Shown piece by piece: positions 9,056-15,583 of a DNA stretch of 64,000 nt. A program made the translations under genes and the position numbers. The stretch is taken from positions 1 through 64,000 of the forward strand of contig JAMCTK010000011.1 of NCBI GenBank assembly GCA_023381035.1. The letters are read 5' to 3'. The notes beneath the pieces were generated by a model, which saw nothing but the letters and a program-made list of their open reading frames with translations, was not told where the DNA came from and did not search any database. Source of the stretch: Patescibacteria group bacterium. Lineage in GTDB: Bacteria > Patescibacteria > Microgenomatia > Levybacterales > UBA12049. Positions within the stretch are counted from its first letter, which is position 1. Each line of letters begins with the position of its first letter.

Positions 9056-9143
9056 TAATAAAAAATCAGCCTCCGAAGGATAGGGCTCTCAAGAGGCTGA
9101 TTTGTGTCGTCATGACCGCGTTTTTAAACGACCCTATCTGGTC
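9056..9143 (-). terminator. Structured terminator or attenuator between two element genes
   Basis: On the minus strand, a perfect 11-bp stem AAATCAGCCTC / GAGGCTGATTT (9093-9103 with 9063-9073) encloses a 19-nt loop and runs into a short T tract: an intrinsic terminator. Its loop contains CCCTATC (9079-9085 complement), which can pair with GATAGGG lying upstream in the transcript (9132-9138 complement). A small CGTTT-AA-AAACG hairpin also lies upstream. The competing or pseudoknotted pairing suggests regulation of readthrough into the 116-residue gene and integrase. Confidence 0.65.
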
Positions 9144-9198
9144 AATTTGAAGAATATCAGTTATTTTTGGAGAGTTCTGGACATTAAGAAGAGAGATG

Positions 9199-9858
9199 TT
9201 ATTGTCCTTTTATAATTTTCTTAATTCTTTGGAGTCCTTTGGTGGTGGCTTCCGGTTCAGACTCATCATCTGGAAGAATGTCTATTAATTCATGGTAAGC
9301 TTCTGTGGGCTTTTTGCCTATTTGTAGTTTTTTATACATCAATAAATCTCTTTGCATTTTTCGTCTCTGTCTTCTCTTATCAAAATCTGGCATTTGCTTT
9401 TGAAAATTTTTGACATCATTCCAAATAAACTCAACATCTTTTTGTTTAGTATTTGCAGTAATTAGTAACATGATCGTTTTTTTATCTTGAGATAATCTTA
9501 TTCTTGGGGTATCTATTGTTCTCCCAGATCTAACCTTAAGAGAATTTTTTATTTCGTTCTTTGTAGTTAGATAGAAGAAGAAAGTATTCCAGTAAGCAGG
9601 AAATTTTACATCTTCGCAGAGTTTATATATGTCTTCTAGGAATAAAGAATATTGGGATGGTCCATATCTTGAGTCATAAAGAGGATCAGAAATTAATTTA
9701 TTAAACCAAATTCTATATTCATTGTCTTCCCTGAATCCCTTAGAAGGTATTTTCCATTTACATCTTAATTTATTTATCCATTCTTGAACATTTTTTTGCT
9801 TAGAAACCACCTCTGCGTTTTTGAATAATACTTCTTTTTGAGAACCCTTTTTTGACAC
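9199..9858 (-). CDS. Unknown 219-residue protein of the mobile element
   Basis: I do not recognise a family. The protein is soluble and charged, with a tryptophan- and tyrosine-rich centre (YWNTFFFYLTTKNEI near residue 89), a strand-like stretch ending in TIMLLITANTKQKD near residue 128, and a very basic run DKRRQRRKMQRDL near residue 160 that could bind nucleic acid. Its start lies 25 nt from the XRE regulator gene, with both on the minus strand, so they are probably co-transcribed. The arrangement of a regulator plus a mid-sized protein is common in element control modules, but the role is unknown. Confidence 0.6.
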   Translation of the reverse strand: MSKKGSQKEVLFKNAEVVSKQKNVQEWINKLRCKWKIPSKGFREDNEYRIWFNKLISDPLYDSRYGPSQYSLFLEDIYKLCEDVKFPAYWNTFFFYLTTKNEIKNSLKVRSGRTIDTPRIRLSQDKKTIMLLITANTKQKDVEFIWNDVKNFQKQMPDFDKRRQRRKMQRDLLMYKKLQIGKKPTEAYHELIDILPDDESEPEATTKGLQRIKKIIKGQ

Positions 9859-9883
9859 AAGTAGATTATAGCACTGGAGATAC

Positions 9884-10096
9884 TCAGAAATTAAATAATT
9901 CAGATAACTTTACTTCTAAAGCACGGGCAATTTTATAAGCAGTTTGAATTGAAATATTCCGTCCATTTTCTATTTCCCAGAAATAAGCTCTGTGAAGATC
10001 AGATTTTTCTGCCAATTCTTCTTGAGTTAGACCTCTCTCTTTTCTTAACTGTTCTATCCTTTTTCCAAGTTTTTGATAAAGAAAATTATAATTCAT
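9884..10096 (-). CDS. XRE-family helix-turn-helix transcriptional regulator
   Basis: 70 residues that consist of one HTH_3 domain: KRIEQLRKERGLTQEELAEK, then SDLHRAYFWEIENGRNISI and a final helix ARALEVKLSELF. This size and pattern are typical of Cro/CI-like repressors in mobile elements. It faces away from the membrane-protein genes that begin at 10214, and its start codon is next to one arm of a 10-bp inverted repeat (10098-10107). It probably represses the divergent promoters and its own gene. Confidence 0.9.
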   Translation of the reverse strand: MNYNFLYQKLGKRIEQLRKERGLTQEELAEKSDLHRAYFWEIENGRNISIQTAYKIARALEVKLSELFNF

Positions 10097-10097
10097 G

Positions 10098-10173
10098 CAA
10101 CCTATTTAATAATTAACAGATTGCAAACTAAATCTTTACCAGATATATCTTGCTTTTATTATAAAATAGGTTG
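10098..10173. promoter_or_regulatory. Inverted-repeat operator candidate for the XRE regulator
   Basis: CAACCTATTT (10098-10107) and AAATAGGTTG (10164-10173) form a perfect 10-bp inverted repeat separated by 56 nt, in the region between the divergent regulator and membrane-protein genes. Arms placed on both sides of a divergent promoter region are what a looping or paired-site repressor would use. Confidence 0.55.
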
Positions 10174-10213
10174 TAATATAAGGTTATACTCATTGAATAT
10201 CGCATTATTATTT

Positions 10214-10573
10214 ATGACTAGGAATTTTAGTAGAAAAAGACTGAAAAGATTAATTCAATTTATTGCGTGTTCATCAATCCTAATTGCTGTCCTCACGGTT
10301 TTAGTCTCTAAAATATTGCTTCCAATTATGTTTAGCAACTATAACAAAAAAATGGATTATTGTTACTCAAAATATTCGGACAAATATCATTACCAAATCT
10401 CATCTTGTTTTGAAAAAGAAAGAAATAATTGGCAATTTTTGCTTATGATGGACGAAAAAACACCTAAAGTTGCAATTACGATAATAGGCATAAACATAAT
10501 AGGATTCGGAATATATAGATACTTATTTCCTAAAAGAACTATTATAAAGAACAAAAATGAAGCAGATAAGTAG
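10214..10573 (+). CDS. Small two-helix membrane protein, mobile element
   Basis: About 119 residues from the ATG at 10214. An in-frame extension to 10073 would run through the regulator's operator region and is unlikely. Basic residues (RNFSRKRLKRL) precede a transmembrane helix near residues 15-36, a hydrophilic loop with two cysteines follows (near residues 46 and 61), and a second transmembrane helix lies near residues 85-103. I recognise no family. It overlaps the next gene by 17 nt and is the first gene of an operon divergent from the XRE regulator. Confidence 0.6.
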   Translation: MTRNFSRKRLKRLIQFIACSSILIAVLTVLVSKILLPIMFSNYNKKMDYCYSKYSDKYHYQISSCFEKERNNWQFLLMMDEKTPKVAITIIGINIIGFGIYRYLFPKRTIIKNKNEADK

Positions 10574-11099
10574 ATTCAACAAATCACTAATAGTATTTTT
10601 TTTAATTATTGTTATTGTTTCTTTCGTTTATTTCAAAATAAATAAGACAAATAGTCTGCCACCAGAAAAACCCTTAGCTTCTTCAGAAAATATTCAAACA
10701 TACTATGATGTTTATAAAAACCCTTTTGTTTTATATCTGCGAAAAGCAATTAATGCATATACCAATAACGATAGTTTAGCTGCTAATTTAACAATAAGTG
10801 CAGTAAGAAAAGAAAAGATGGATGGTGTAATAAGTGGTTTAGATTCATTTGATAGAAACTACTATAAAAGCAAATTTGTTGTTTTAACAATAAATGATAG
10901 CGTAAGCGGTGGCAAGGATATTCAAATTCTTTTTCAAGATAAACCGGATAGAATTTTTTATGCCTGGGTTTATAAATTATCAAATGGAGATTACGAGTTA
11001 AGGGGATTTAATTCAAAAGAAAACTTTGATAGGGAAGCATTGGACAAAGTAGTTAGCGAACAGAGATCTCTTATTTTAGACAAGAAACATTCACTTTAG
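10557..11099 (+). CDS. Membrane-anchored protein of unknown function, mobile element
   Basis: 180 residues: a short basic start, one transmembrane helix near residues 9-26, and a soluble domain outside the cytoplasm. That domain alternates strands and short helices (FVVLTINDSVSG, IQILFQDKPDRIFYAWVYKL, then YELRGFNSKENF), which looks like a compact alpha-beta domain. No family is recognised. It overlaps the preceding membrane-protein gene and is followed 12 nt later by another small membrane protein, so the three form an operon, perhaps for envelope modification or exclusion. Confidence 0.6.
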   Translation: MKQISRFNKSLIVFFLIIVIVSFVYFKINKTNSLPPEKPLASSENIQTYYDVYKNPFVLYLRKAINAYTNNDSLAANLTISAVRKEKMDGVISGLDSFDRNYYKSKFVVLTINDSVSGGKDIQILFQDKPDRIFYAWVYKLSNGDYELRGFNSKENFDREALDKVVSEQRSLILDKKHSL

Positions 11100-11111
11100 G
11101 GGGTGAGATAA

Positions 11112-11300
11112 ATGAGAATATTCCTGAAAATACTCGCCTGGTATTCCTTGTTAGTTCTACTCGTAGCGTTCTATTTGAACCTTGACGCTTATTTTAAAGG
11201 CGACCAATATGCTTTGAGAAGTGCTCTTTGGGAATTTCCAATGGTTGTTTTCTTAGCTCTTTTATTAGCTAAGAGATACCTATCAAAAATTAAAGCATAA
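11112..11300 (+). CDS. Small membrane protein with two helices, mobile element
   Basis: 62 residues with two hydrophobic helices (LAWYSLLVLLVAFYLNL and FPMVVFLALLLAK) and a basic end. It is preceded by a strong Shine-Dalgarno-like GGGGGTGAG ending 6 nt before the ATG. That stands out in a window where many genes lack a ribosome binding site. It is the last gene of the three-gene membrane operon, and a weak AAAGG / CCTTT hairpin with a T run follows at about 11309-11330. Function unknown. Confidence 0.55.
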   Translation: MRIFLKILAWYSLLVLLVAFYLNLDAYFKGDQYALRSALWEFPMVVFLALLLAKRYLSKIKA

Positions 11301-11622
11301 ATATTTATAAAAGGACTAAACCCTTTTTTTATTTCCTTTTGTTCCTTATTGTTTCTTATCCTACCTTAATAGGGGATAAAGATCTTAAACTCTTCATGTG
11401 CAATTACTATATTTTTCTCCAGCAGTATTTATAGATATTACCCTTATTGTATATGTGGAATATGGCGATTTGAACTATACCTACCCTAGTGGGGTAATAG
11501 TTGAAATTACAAATCTTACTAGTCTTATAGAAGTTCATTCATGCCTAAACACTATTGACAATATTCTCCTAGCTTCAAAATTGCGTCGTAAACCCGAGAT
11601 TGTGCGACATGAATATTAAAAA
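11301..11622. other. Intergenic stretch inside the element, no supported gene
   Basis: No convincing coding region. A 73-codon frame from GTG 11398 has no ribosome site or family resemblance. Two imperfect inverted repeats are visible, TATCCTACCT / AGGGGATA (11357-11378) and TACCC / GGGTA around 11483-11496. A weak hairpin with a T run near 11309-11330 may end the preceding operon. Confidence 0.4.
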
Positions 11623-11651
11623 TTGACAATTATTTAAAATACTCATATATT
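11623..11651 (+). promoter_or_regulatory. Strong promoter for the 127-residue gene, leaderless
   Basis: Consensus TTGACA (11623-11628), exactly 17 nt, then TATATT (11646-11651). The ATG at 11658 begins 6 nt after the -10 box. This is one of the clearest promoters in the element. Confidence 0.75.
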
Positions 11652-11657
11652 TGCAAC

Positions 11658-12041
11658 ATGGGAAATAAGCAAAATAAAAAAAGAGGTAGAAAAAAACGCC
11701 AATGTAAGGTAGATAAGCTGAAAATTCACTATTTCAAGATATATAAGTCCTGGAAGAAGGTATACTGTCCAGCACTAAAAGCAGAAGTTCTTTTTACAAA
11801 CTGGGGATGGGATCATCTTTTTCAAGAAAAATGGAGGACAAAAAAAGAAGCAGAAGAGAGATTAAAAATACTTCCATTAGGCAAGAAGCTAATTGAAATT
11901 TCAACGACCATTTATCGGAAAAGATTTCAAAACTACCATGATCATTATGAATTTAAAGCATGGATGAATGGAGAAAATGTATCTGCTCTGGTGATTGAGT
12001 ATAAGAAGAAATTTTATTTTTACTCAGTCCATAAAGACTAG
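11658..12041 (+). CDS. Basic 127-residue protein, possible nuclease-like toxin
   Basis: A highly basic protein. It begins with a Lys/Arg tail (NKKRGRKKRQ) and continues with a compact domain: KVYCPALKAEVLFTNWGWDHL, then RLKILPLGKKLIEIST, a HDHYEF segment, and C-terminal strands ending YKKKFYFYSVHKD. The pattern of a strand, GWDHL, an LPL helix and a late His/Tyr-bearing strand loosely recalls small barnase- or RelE-like ribonuclease folds in mobile elements, but this is only an impression. It has its own strong leaderless promoter. A convergent RNA candidate begins on the opposite strand just past its stop. Confidence 0.6.
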   Translation: MGNKQNKKRGRKKRQCKVDKLKIHYFKIYKSWKKVYCPALKAEVLFTNWGWDHLFQEKWRTKKEAEERLKILPLGKKLIEISTTIYRKRFQNYHDHYEFKAWMNGENVSALVIEYKKKFYFYSVHKD

Positions 12042-12045
12042 TTAA

Positions 12046-12126
12046 GGTAGAAGCAGTGCCTCCCGACTTATGTCTATCTGGACACGCGCGGTATGAGGGA
12101 CTTGCCCTTCACCAACCCCTACCACC
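12046..12126 (-). ncRNA. Candidate structured small RNA of the mobile element
   Basis: About 81 nt, clearly richer in GC than its surroundings, directly downstream of a good minus-strand promoter. The ends close as GGUGGUAG / CUUCUACC (8 bp with one mismatch). Inside are a hairpin with stem elements GGU/ACC and GGG/CCC and a GUGUC / GACAU hairpin, giving a three-way-junction-like drawing. No open reading frame of note runs through it. It does not match tmRNA, RNase P or SRP RNA motifs that I can recall (for example, no GGAAG tetraloop region). The 3' end is uncertain; it could continue into antisense overlap with the 127-residue gene. Confidence 0.5.
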
Positions 12127-12131
12127 TTCAA

Positions 12132-12160
12132 TATATACACACTCAATAAGGATTTGTCAA
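12132..12160 (-). promoter_or_regulatory. Promoter for the candidate small RNA
   Basis: Read on the minus strand: TTGACA (12160-12155), a 17-nt spacer and TATATA (12137-12132). Transcription should start about 6 nt later, at the G pair at 12126-12125, which coincides with the 5' side of the closing stem. Confidence 0.7.
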
Positions 12161-12245
12161 GCTAAGCGTATGGTTTTTGTAAGAATAAACTTTTTTACTA
12201 CGTTAGTGATATAATTTAGGTCATATTTTCTCTGCCTATATTTGA

Positions 12246-14726
12246 ATGAGAACATTATATGTAACGCAGGAATTAAGACCGCTTAGAATATGCTTCGTAG
12301 TAGGAAGAGACAATAAGAGTCTTCTAAAAGCTATCGCAATCAACACAACTCTTTGGGGAGGAATCTATAACCCAATTGTTCAGTTTAAAAAAAGCAATAA
12401 AGCTCAAATAAGGCGTAACCTGGGTTTAATAAAAGAATTCGACCCCGATTTTATCGTAGATTTTTCGGGGGGATTACCAGAAGATATTAAACAAAAAGTA
12501 GACCAACAAGTATTAAACCCTAATGATTTCTTTTTCACGGAAGAAGAAGATAAGAAAAAGGGCTATAGAATAGGGTTAAGAACTTATGGAGCATTTATAG
12601 ATGATCTTCCAGAAACAGGAATACCTGATAAAGATAAGGAAAGATTGAGTTTAATAACTACAACCGAAAGAGGAAGTAGAGTATTCTTTGCCATAATATT
12701 TGGTTCTCTAGATAAGAATATGAGCCCAGATATTGCAGATTTAGTAGATAAGCATCTTAAGCTTCCATCTTTGAAATTAACATTTGAGGATTATAAAGTA
12801 ATTAAAGATTCAAAATACATTGGTCCAATTGCTATTACCACTACTCAATTGCGAATTATGGGGGGTGGTGGTGGGTTTTCGGGAAGCCTGCTCTATGTTG
12901 GGGATCATAACAACCGTGAAGATTTGATTGAGTATTGGAATCTCAGGGCTTCTGGTAGAAATGTTTATTTCTTGCCTATAATAGATTACAAAAAATTTGA
13001 AGAACAGACGAAATCGTTTATAGAAGGTGCATATATCGATGAGAGGTTTAATCGATTGGATTTAGATCTCCAAATTGCCCCATCTTTAATAAAAAATCAA
13101 AAAAAATTTGAAGAAGTTGCTAATTGGATTAGTAATAAATTGGGCAGCAATCTTGTGAGAAGGTTATGGATTGCAAGTTGGGGTAAAAGAAGTAAGATGG
13201 TCTCTCCTGATATAAATTGTATAACACCCCTATATTCTAGAGACAAAATTCCCGTTGCTTTCTCGAGCGAAGAAATTTCTTCGTTTACAGCAAGTGCGCC
13301 TCGTTTTATTGATGATTTGTTTTACAAGGATGACGCTTGGGCAGTAAACCTATCCTTTATAGGTTTTTTTGAAGACCAATTTGTTATAGATTTACCTAAT
13401 CAAGAGGGAATGCTGGATATTGCAAGAAGAGATCTTATTTTTGGAAGATGGGATCAAGTAAGAGTATCTAGTAAAGGCTTGGTTTATTATCCCGATTCAA
13501 AGAACGATATTATTTCGTTAAATCCGGTAAGTGTTGAGAAAGTTGTGGATACAATTTTTGACAAAATTGGTTATATCAGACGGCAAAGTCCTCCTGGGAT
13601 TTTTGCTCAAAAAATACTCCAATTAATGAAAGACGTTGATGGCTGTAGGGTATTTAAAGTGAAAGGAGTTAGGGAAGCGCTGGCAAAGATGAACAGAGAC
13701 GAAGGAGAGGTAATCATTGATGGTAGAAAGGTTCGTGGGCAGATGGCAAAACCGAGACCGATGACAGGCAGAGATATAAAAGACATAATTGGATGCACGA
13801 CCGATGATGAATTTGGATCCAAAAACTGGATTCAAGAAATGTATGGAGATTTAACGCTATATTATGGACAGCCAAAACCACTTAATCCAGAAACAATCTT
13901 AAACTATCTTATTACAAAAAAACTTATTACTGTTGGCAGGAAATTTAAGTGTATTAATTGTTCGACCGAAGAATGGTATAAGATAGGAACTTTTTCCGCA
14001 ACCTTTAAATGCATTAACTGTCTGTTTAGTCAAGACATTCCAAGGCTTGATGATCTAAATTGGTTTTATAAAACAGAAGGTCTCGTGGCAATTGCTGATG
14101 AAGGCAGGGGAAGTTTACCAGTGATTCTTTCTCTTTGGAGATTAAATCATCATGGAATGGGAGAAAAACACTTTGTTACAAGTTTTGAAATCGCAGAAAA
14201 AGGCACAACAAACTATGATCAAGAACTAGACTATTTTTTCTTTCATTTGAACGATTATTCAAAATCTATTGAAACTGTTATTGGAGAAGCCAGAAACTAT
14301 ATTGACTACAGCGCGAAGGACATAAATAAAACTTTAAAAATCGCTAAGAAATTTAAAGATAAACCCTACATAGCTTTTACCACCTTAAAGGATAAATTTA
14401 GTAGAAGTGAAATAGTTCTTCTTAAAAGCGTCATGAAGAAAGGATATTACATACTTCCAATGACGCGCTTAGATCTTGATCCTTATGATCTTTACGACAG
14501 ATTCAGTTCTTTAAAAAATAAATACGCTGTTTCCCTAGAAGATTTATCAATAAACTTCTGCTCGCTTAATCTATCTCTAAAAGAGGGTGAGGTATACGAA
14601 TTAGTAGAGGCAGAAAAAAAGAAGAAGATTGAAAAAATGATGGCATGGCTTGATAAGAAAAGAGCTCAGCTTGTTGAATCAGAAAAGGCTAAATCTGAAA
14701 AGAGCAAGTCGCAGAAAAAGAAATAG
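12246..14726 (+). CDS. Large cargo protein of unknown function with zinc ribbon
   Basis: 826 residues, the largest gene of the element; no family recognised. Visible parts in order: a mixed alpha-beta N-terminal region (about 1-200), a glycine-rich turn GGGGGFSGSLLYVGD near residue 206 followed by DLIEYWNLRASG, a middle region with SWGKRSKM and a basic stretch (KVRGQMAKPRPMTGRDI near residue 495), and a zinc-ribbon pattern of two CxxC pairs about 20 residues apart near 569-592. A predicted beta-rich section with HHGMGEKHF follows, and the C-terminus is lysine-rich and highly charged. There is no signal peptide or membrane helix. An extended -10 (TGATATAAT, 12207-12215) precedes it by about 30 nt. 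As the main cargo next to a convergent partner, a defence role is possible but is inference. Confidence 0.7.
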   Translation: MRTLYVTQELRPLRICFVVGRDNKSLLKAIAINTTLWGGIYNPIVQFKKSNKAQIRRNLGLIKEFDPDFIVDFSGGLPEDIKQKVDQQVLNPNDFFFTEEEDKKKGYRIGLRTYGAFIDDLPETGIPDKDKERLSLITTTERGSRVFFAIIFGSLDKNMSPDIADLVDKHLKLPSLKLTFEDYKVIKDSKYIGPIAITTTQLRIMGGGGGFSGSLLYVGDHNNREDLIEYWNLRASGRNVYFLPIIDYKKFEEQTKSFIEGAYIDERFNRLDLDLQIAPSLIKNQKKFEEVANWISNKLGSNLVRRLWIASWGKRSKMVSPDINCITPLYSRDKIPVAFSSEEISSFTASAPRFIDDLFYKDDAWAVNLSFIGFFEDQFVIDLPNQEGMLDIARRDLIFGRWDQVRVSSKGLVYYPDSKNDIISLNPVSVEKVVDTIFDKIGYIRRQSPPGIFAQKILQLMKDVDGCRVFKVKGVREALAKMNRDEGEVIIDGRKVRGQMAKPRPMTGRDIKDIIGCTTDDEFGSKNWIQEMYGDLTLYYGQPKPLNPETILNYLITKKLITVGRKFKCINCSTEEWYKIGTFSATFKCINCLFSQDIPRLDDLNWFYKTEGLVAIADEGRGSLPVILSLWRLNHHGMGEKHFVTSFEIAEKGTTNYDQELDYFFFHLNDYSKSIETVIGEARNYIDYSAKDINKTLKIAKKFKDKPYIAFTTLKDKFSRSEIVLLKSVMKKGYYILPMTRLDLDPYDLYDRFSSLKNKYAVSLEDLSINFCSLNLSLKEGEVYELVEAEKKKKIEKMMAWLDKKRAQLVESEKAKSEKSKSQKKK

Positions 14727-15287
14727 TTAGATTAATTTCCTTTTTCTTTTGATATAGCCAGCTACGAATAGAATTAAACCAGCATATCCCTCTAATTGAC
14801 TTAAAGCACTAAGTTCCGAGAATGAACCGAGAGTTGACTCAAATTGTTTAATTATTTCTTGCTTCTCCTTGTCTAGATGAAAATATTTACCATAAAGATA
14901 AAGCCAGACGAAATCGGGCATTCCGTATTCTTTATTATTTACGCTAATTGTAAACAACCTTCTTTCTCTGTGTTTTTCTATTAGCGATTGTATTTTTATT
15001 AGCTTATTCTTCTCGCTTTCGTCTTTTGTTTCCCCTATTAGACCGTGAACAATTTTTCCCACATACAATCTTTCATTTCTAACTATCACTGGTCTCATTC
15101 TAAGTATGAAAGATTCTATTACTTCTCTTGTTGGCATGATACTAGTAACTAGTAAAGGTTCTCCTTTTTTCCAACATAAATTTACGCTTTGCTTTACTGG
15201 TTTTTGTAAATATTCAGAATTAAAGATTAAATCGGCTTGTTGTAAAAATGCTTCAATGTCGGATTTATCAATATGTGTTTTCTTCAT
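14727..15287 (-). CDS. Unknown 186-residue protein, convergent partner of the large cargo gene
   Basis: Its stop codon abuts that of the 826-residue gene with no gap. It is mostly helical, with NLCWKKGEPLLVT near residue 37 and a conserved-looking block EVIESFILRMRPVIVRNERL near residue 55. FVWLYLYGKYFHLDKEKQE follows near 126, and a hydrophobic segment near the C-terminus (YAGLILFVAGYIKRKRK) may be a membrane tail. An extended -10 (TGCTAAAAT on the minus strand, box at 15299-15294) ends 6 nt before the ATG, so the transcript should be leaderless. The family is not recognised. The position suggests it works with, or regulates, the cargo protein. Confidence 0.6.
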   Translation of the reverse strand: MKKTHIDKSDIEAFLQQADLIFNSEYLQKPVKQSVNLCWKKGEPLLVTSIMPTREVIESFILRMRPVIVRNERLYVGKIVHGLIGETKDESEKNKLIKIQSLIEKHRERRLFTISVNNKEYGMPDFVWLYLYGKYFHLDKEKQEIIKQFESTLGSFSELSALSQLEGYAGLILFVAGYIKRKRKLI

Positions 15288-15347
15288 AAATCTATTTTAG
15301 CACTAGTATTGCTTTTTAATATAAAAAGAATTATATTTTATCCAGGT

Positions 15348-15422
15348 GTTTTTAGTAAGAAAAGAAGCTGGAAATAGGAGATGTCTTAGACATTCCAGCA
15401 TTCTTAAGGCAGAAGAATTAGC
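15348..15422 (+). repeat. attR candidate: displaced ftsZ tail (copy A)
   Basis: The frame ending at 15421 reads [17 protein letters not shown] followed by TAG, preceded in frame by a stop at 15356-15358. It is therefore an orphan FtsZ C-terminal segment of 20 codons with no gene attached. Bases 15389-15422 match the ftsZ end (7049-7082) at 28 of 34 positions, with all differences silent. A GTTTTTAG motif at 15348 precedes it, and the same octamer occurs at 7084 (after the attL tail) and 15508 (before copy B). Confidence 0.72.
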
Positions 15423-15469
15423 AAGAGGAACATTCCCTTTTAAATAATGAGGTAATTTTTCCACAAAAC

Positions 15470-15498
15470 TTGACCTTTCCTCTTAATTAGGTTATATT
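15470..15498 (+). promoter_or_regulatory. Promoter ahead of the glycosidase gene
   Basis: TTGACC (15470-15475), a 17-nt spacer and TATATT (15493-15498). It lies between the two orphan ftsZ tails and would give an approximately 80-nt leader for the gene at 15584, unlike the leaderless arrangement usual in this window. Confidence 0.6.
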
Positions 15499-15507
15499 TA
15501 AATAAGC

Positions 15508-15576
15508 GTTTTTAGAAATCGAAGCTAAAAATACGATATTTTCGAATATCCCGCATTTCTGCGTCAGAAGATTAAG
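15508..15576 (+). repeat. Second orphan ftsZ tail (copy B), frameshifted
   Basis: Bases 15550-15576 encode PAFLRQKIK with codons different from both other copies (CTG CGT for Leu-Arg). The sequence just before it restores an NIP only in another frame, as if one C had been lost. Upstream it shares GTTTTTAG, GAAGCT and AAATA blocks with copy A, in the same order. The reading frame stops inside the start of the next gene. It looks like a remnant of the original ftsZ end or of an earlier integration. Confidence 0.55.
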
Positions 15577-15583
15577 TTAATTA

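Larger units (their letters stand above)
7049..15422. mobile_element. Integrated mobile element at the 3' end of ftsZ
   Basis: About 8.3 kb between two direct copies of the ftsZ end. Genes inside, left to right: 61-residue protein, tyrosine recombinase, 59-residue peptide, 116-residue protein, 219-residue protein, XRE regulator, three small membrane proteins, a 127-residue basic protein, a candidate structured RNA, the 826-residue cargo protein and a 186-residue convergent partner. The flanks are housekeeping or metabolic genes. Division cluster genes end abruptly at the left boundary and carbohydrate genes begin at the right one. No conjugation, capsid or replication initiator gene is recognisable, so the element may depend on a helper or may be decaying. 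The boundaries and the integrase are directly visible; mobility is inference. Confidence 0.72.

Noticed and set aside
10073..10213. N-terminal extension of the membrane protein at 10214
   Set aside because: It would overlap the XRE gene start and run through the inverted-repeat operator region; the ATG at 10214 gives a normal membrane protein start.
11398..11619. A 73-codon frame with GTG start inside the element
   Set aside because: No ribosome site, no promoter at a fitting distance, composition like the surrounding non-coding DNA and no family resemblance.
12046..12126. SRP RNA, tmRNA, RNase P or tRNA identity for the structured RNA
   Set aside because: Conserved motifs of these RNAs (for example the SRP GGAAG region or a tRNA T-loop TTCGA) are absent.
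15348..15421. Copy A as the end of a complete second ftsZ gene
   Set aside because: An in-frame stop at 15356-15358 leaves only 20 codons, and no GTPase domain lies upstream.
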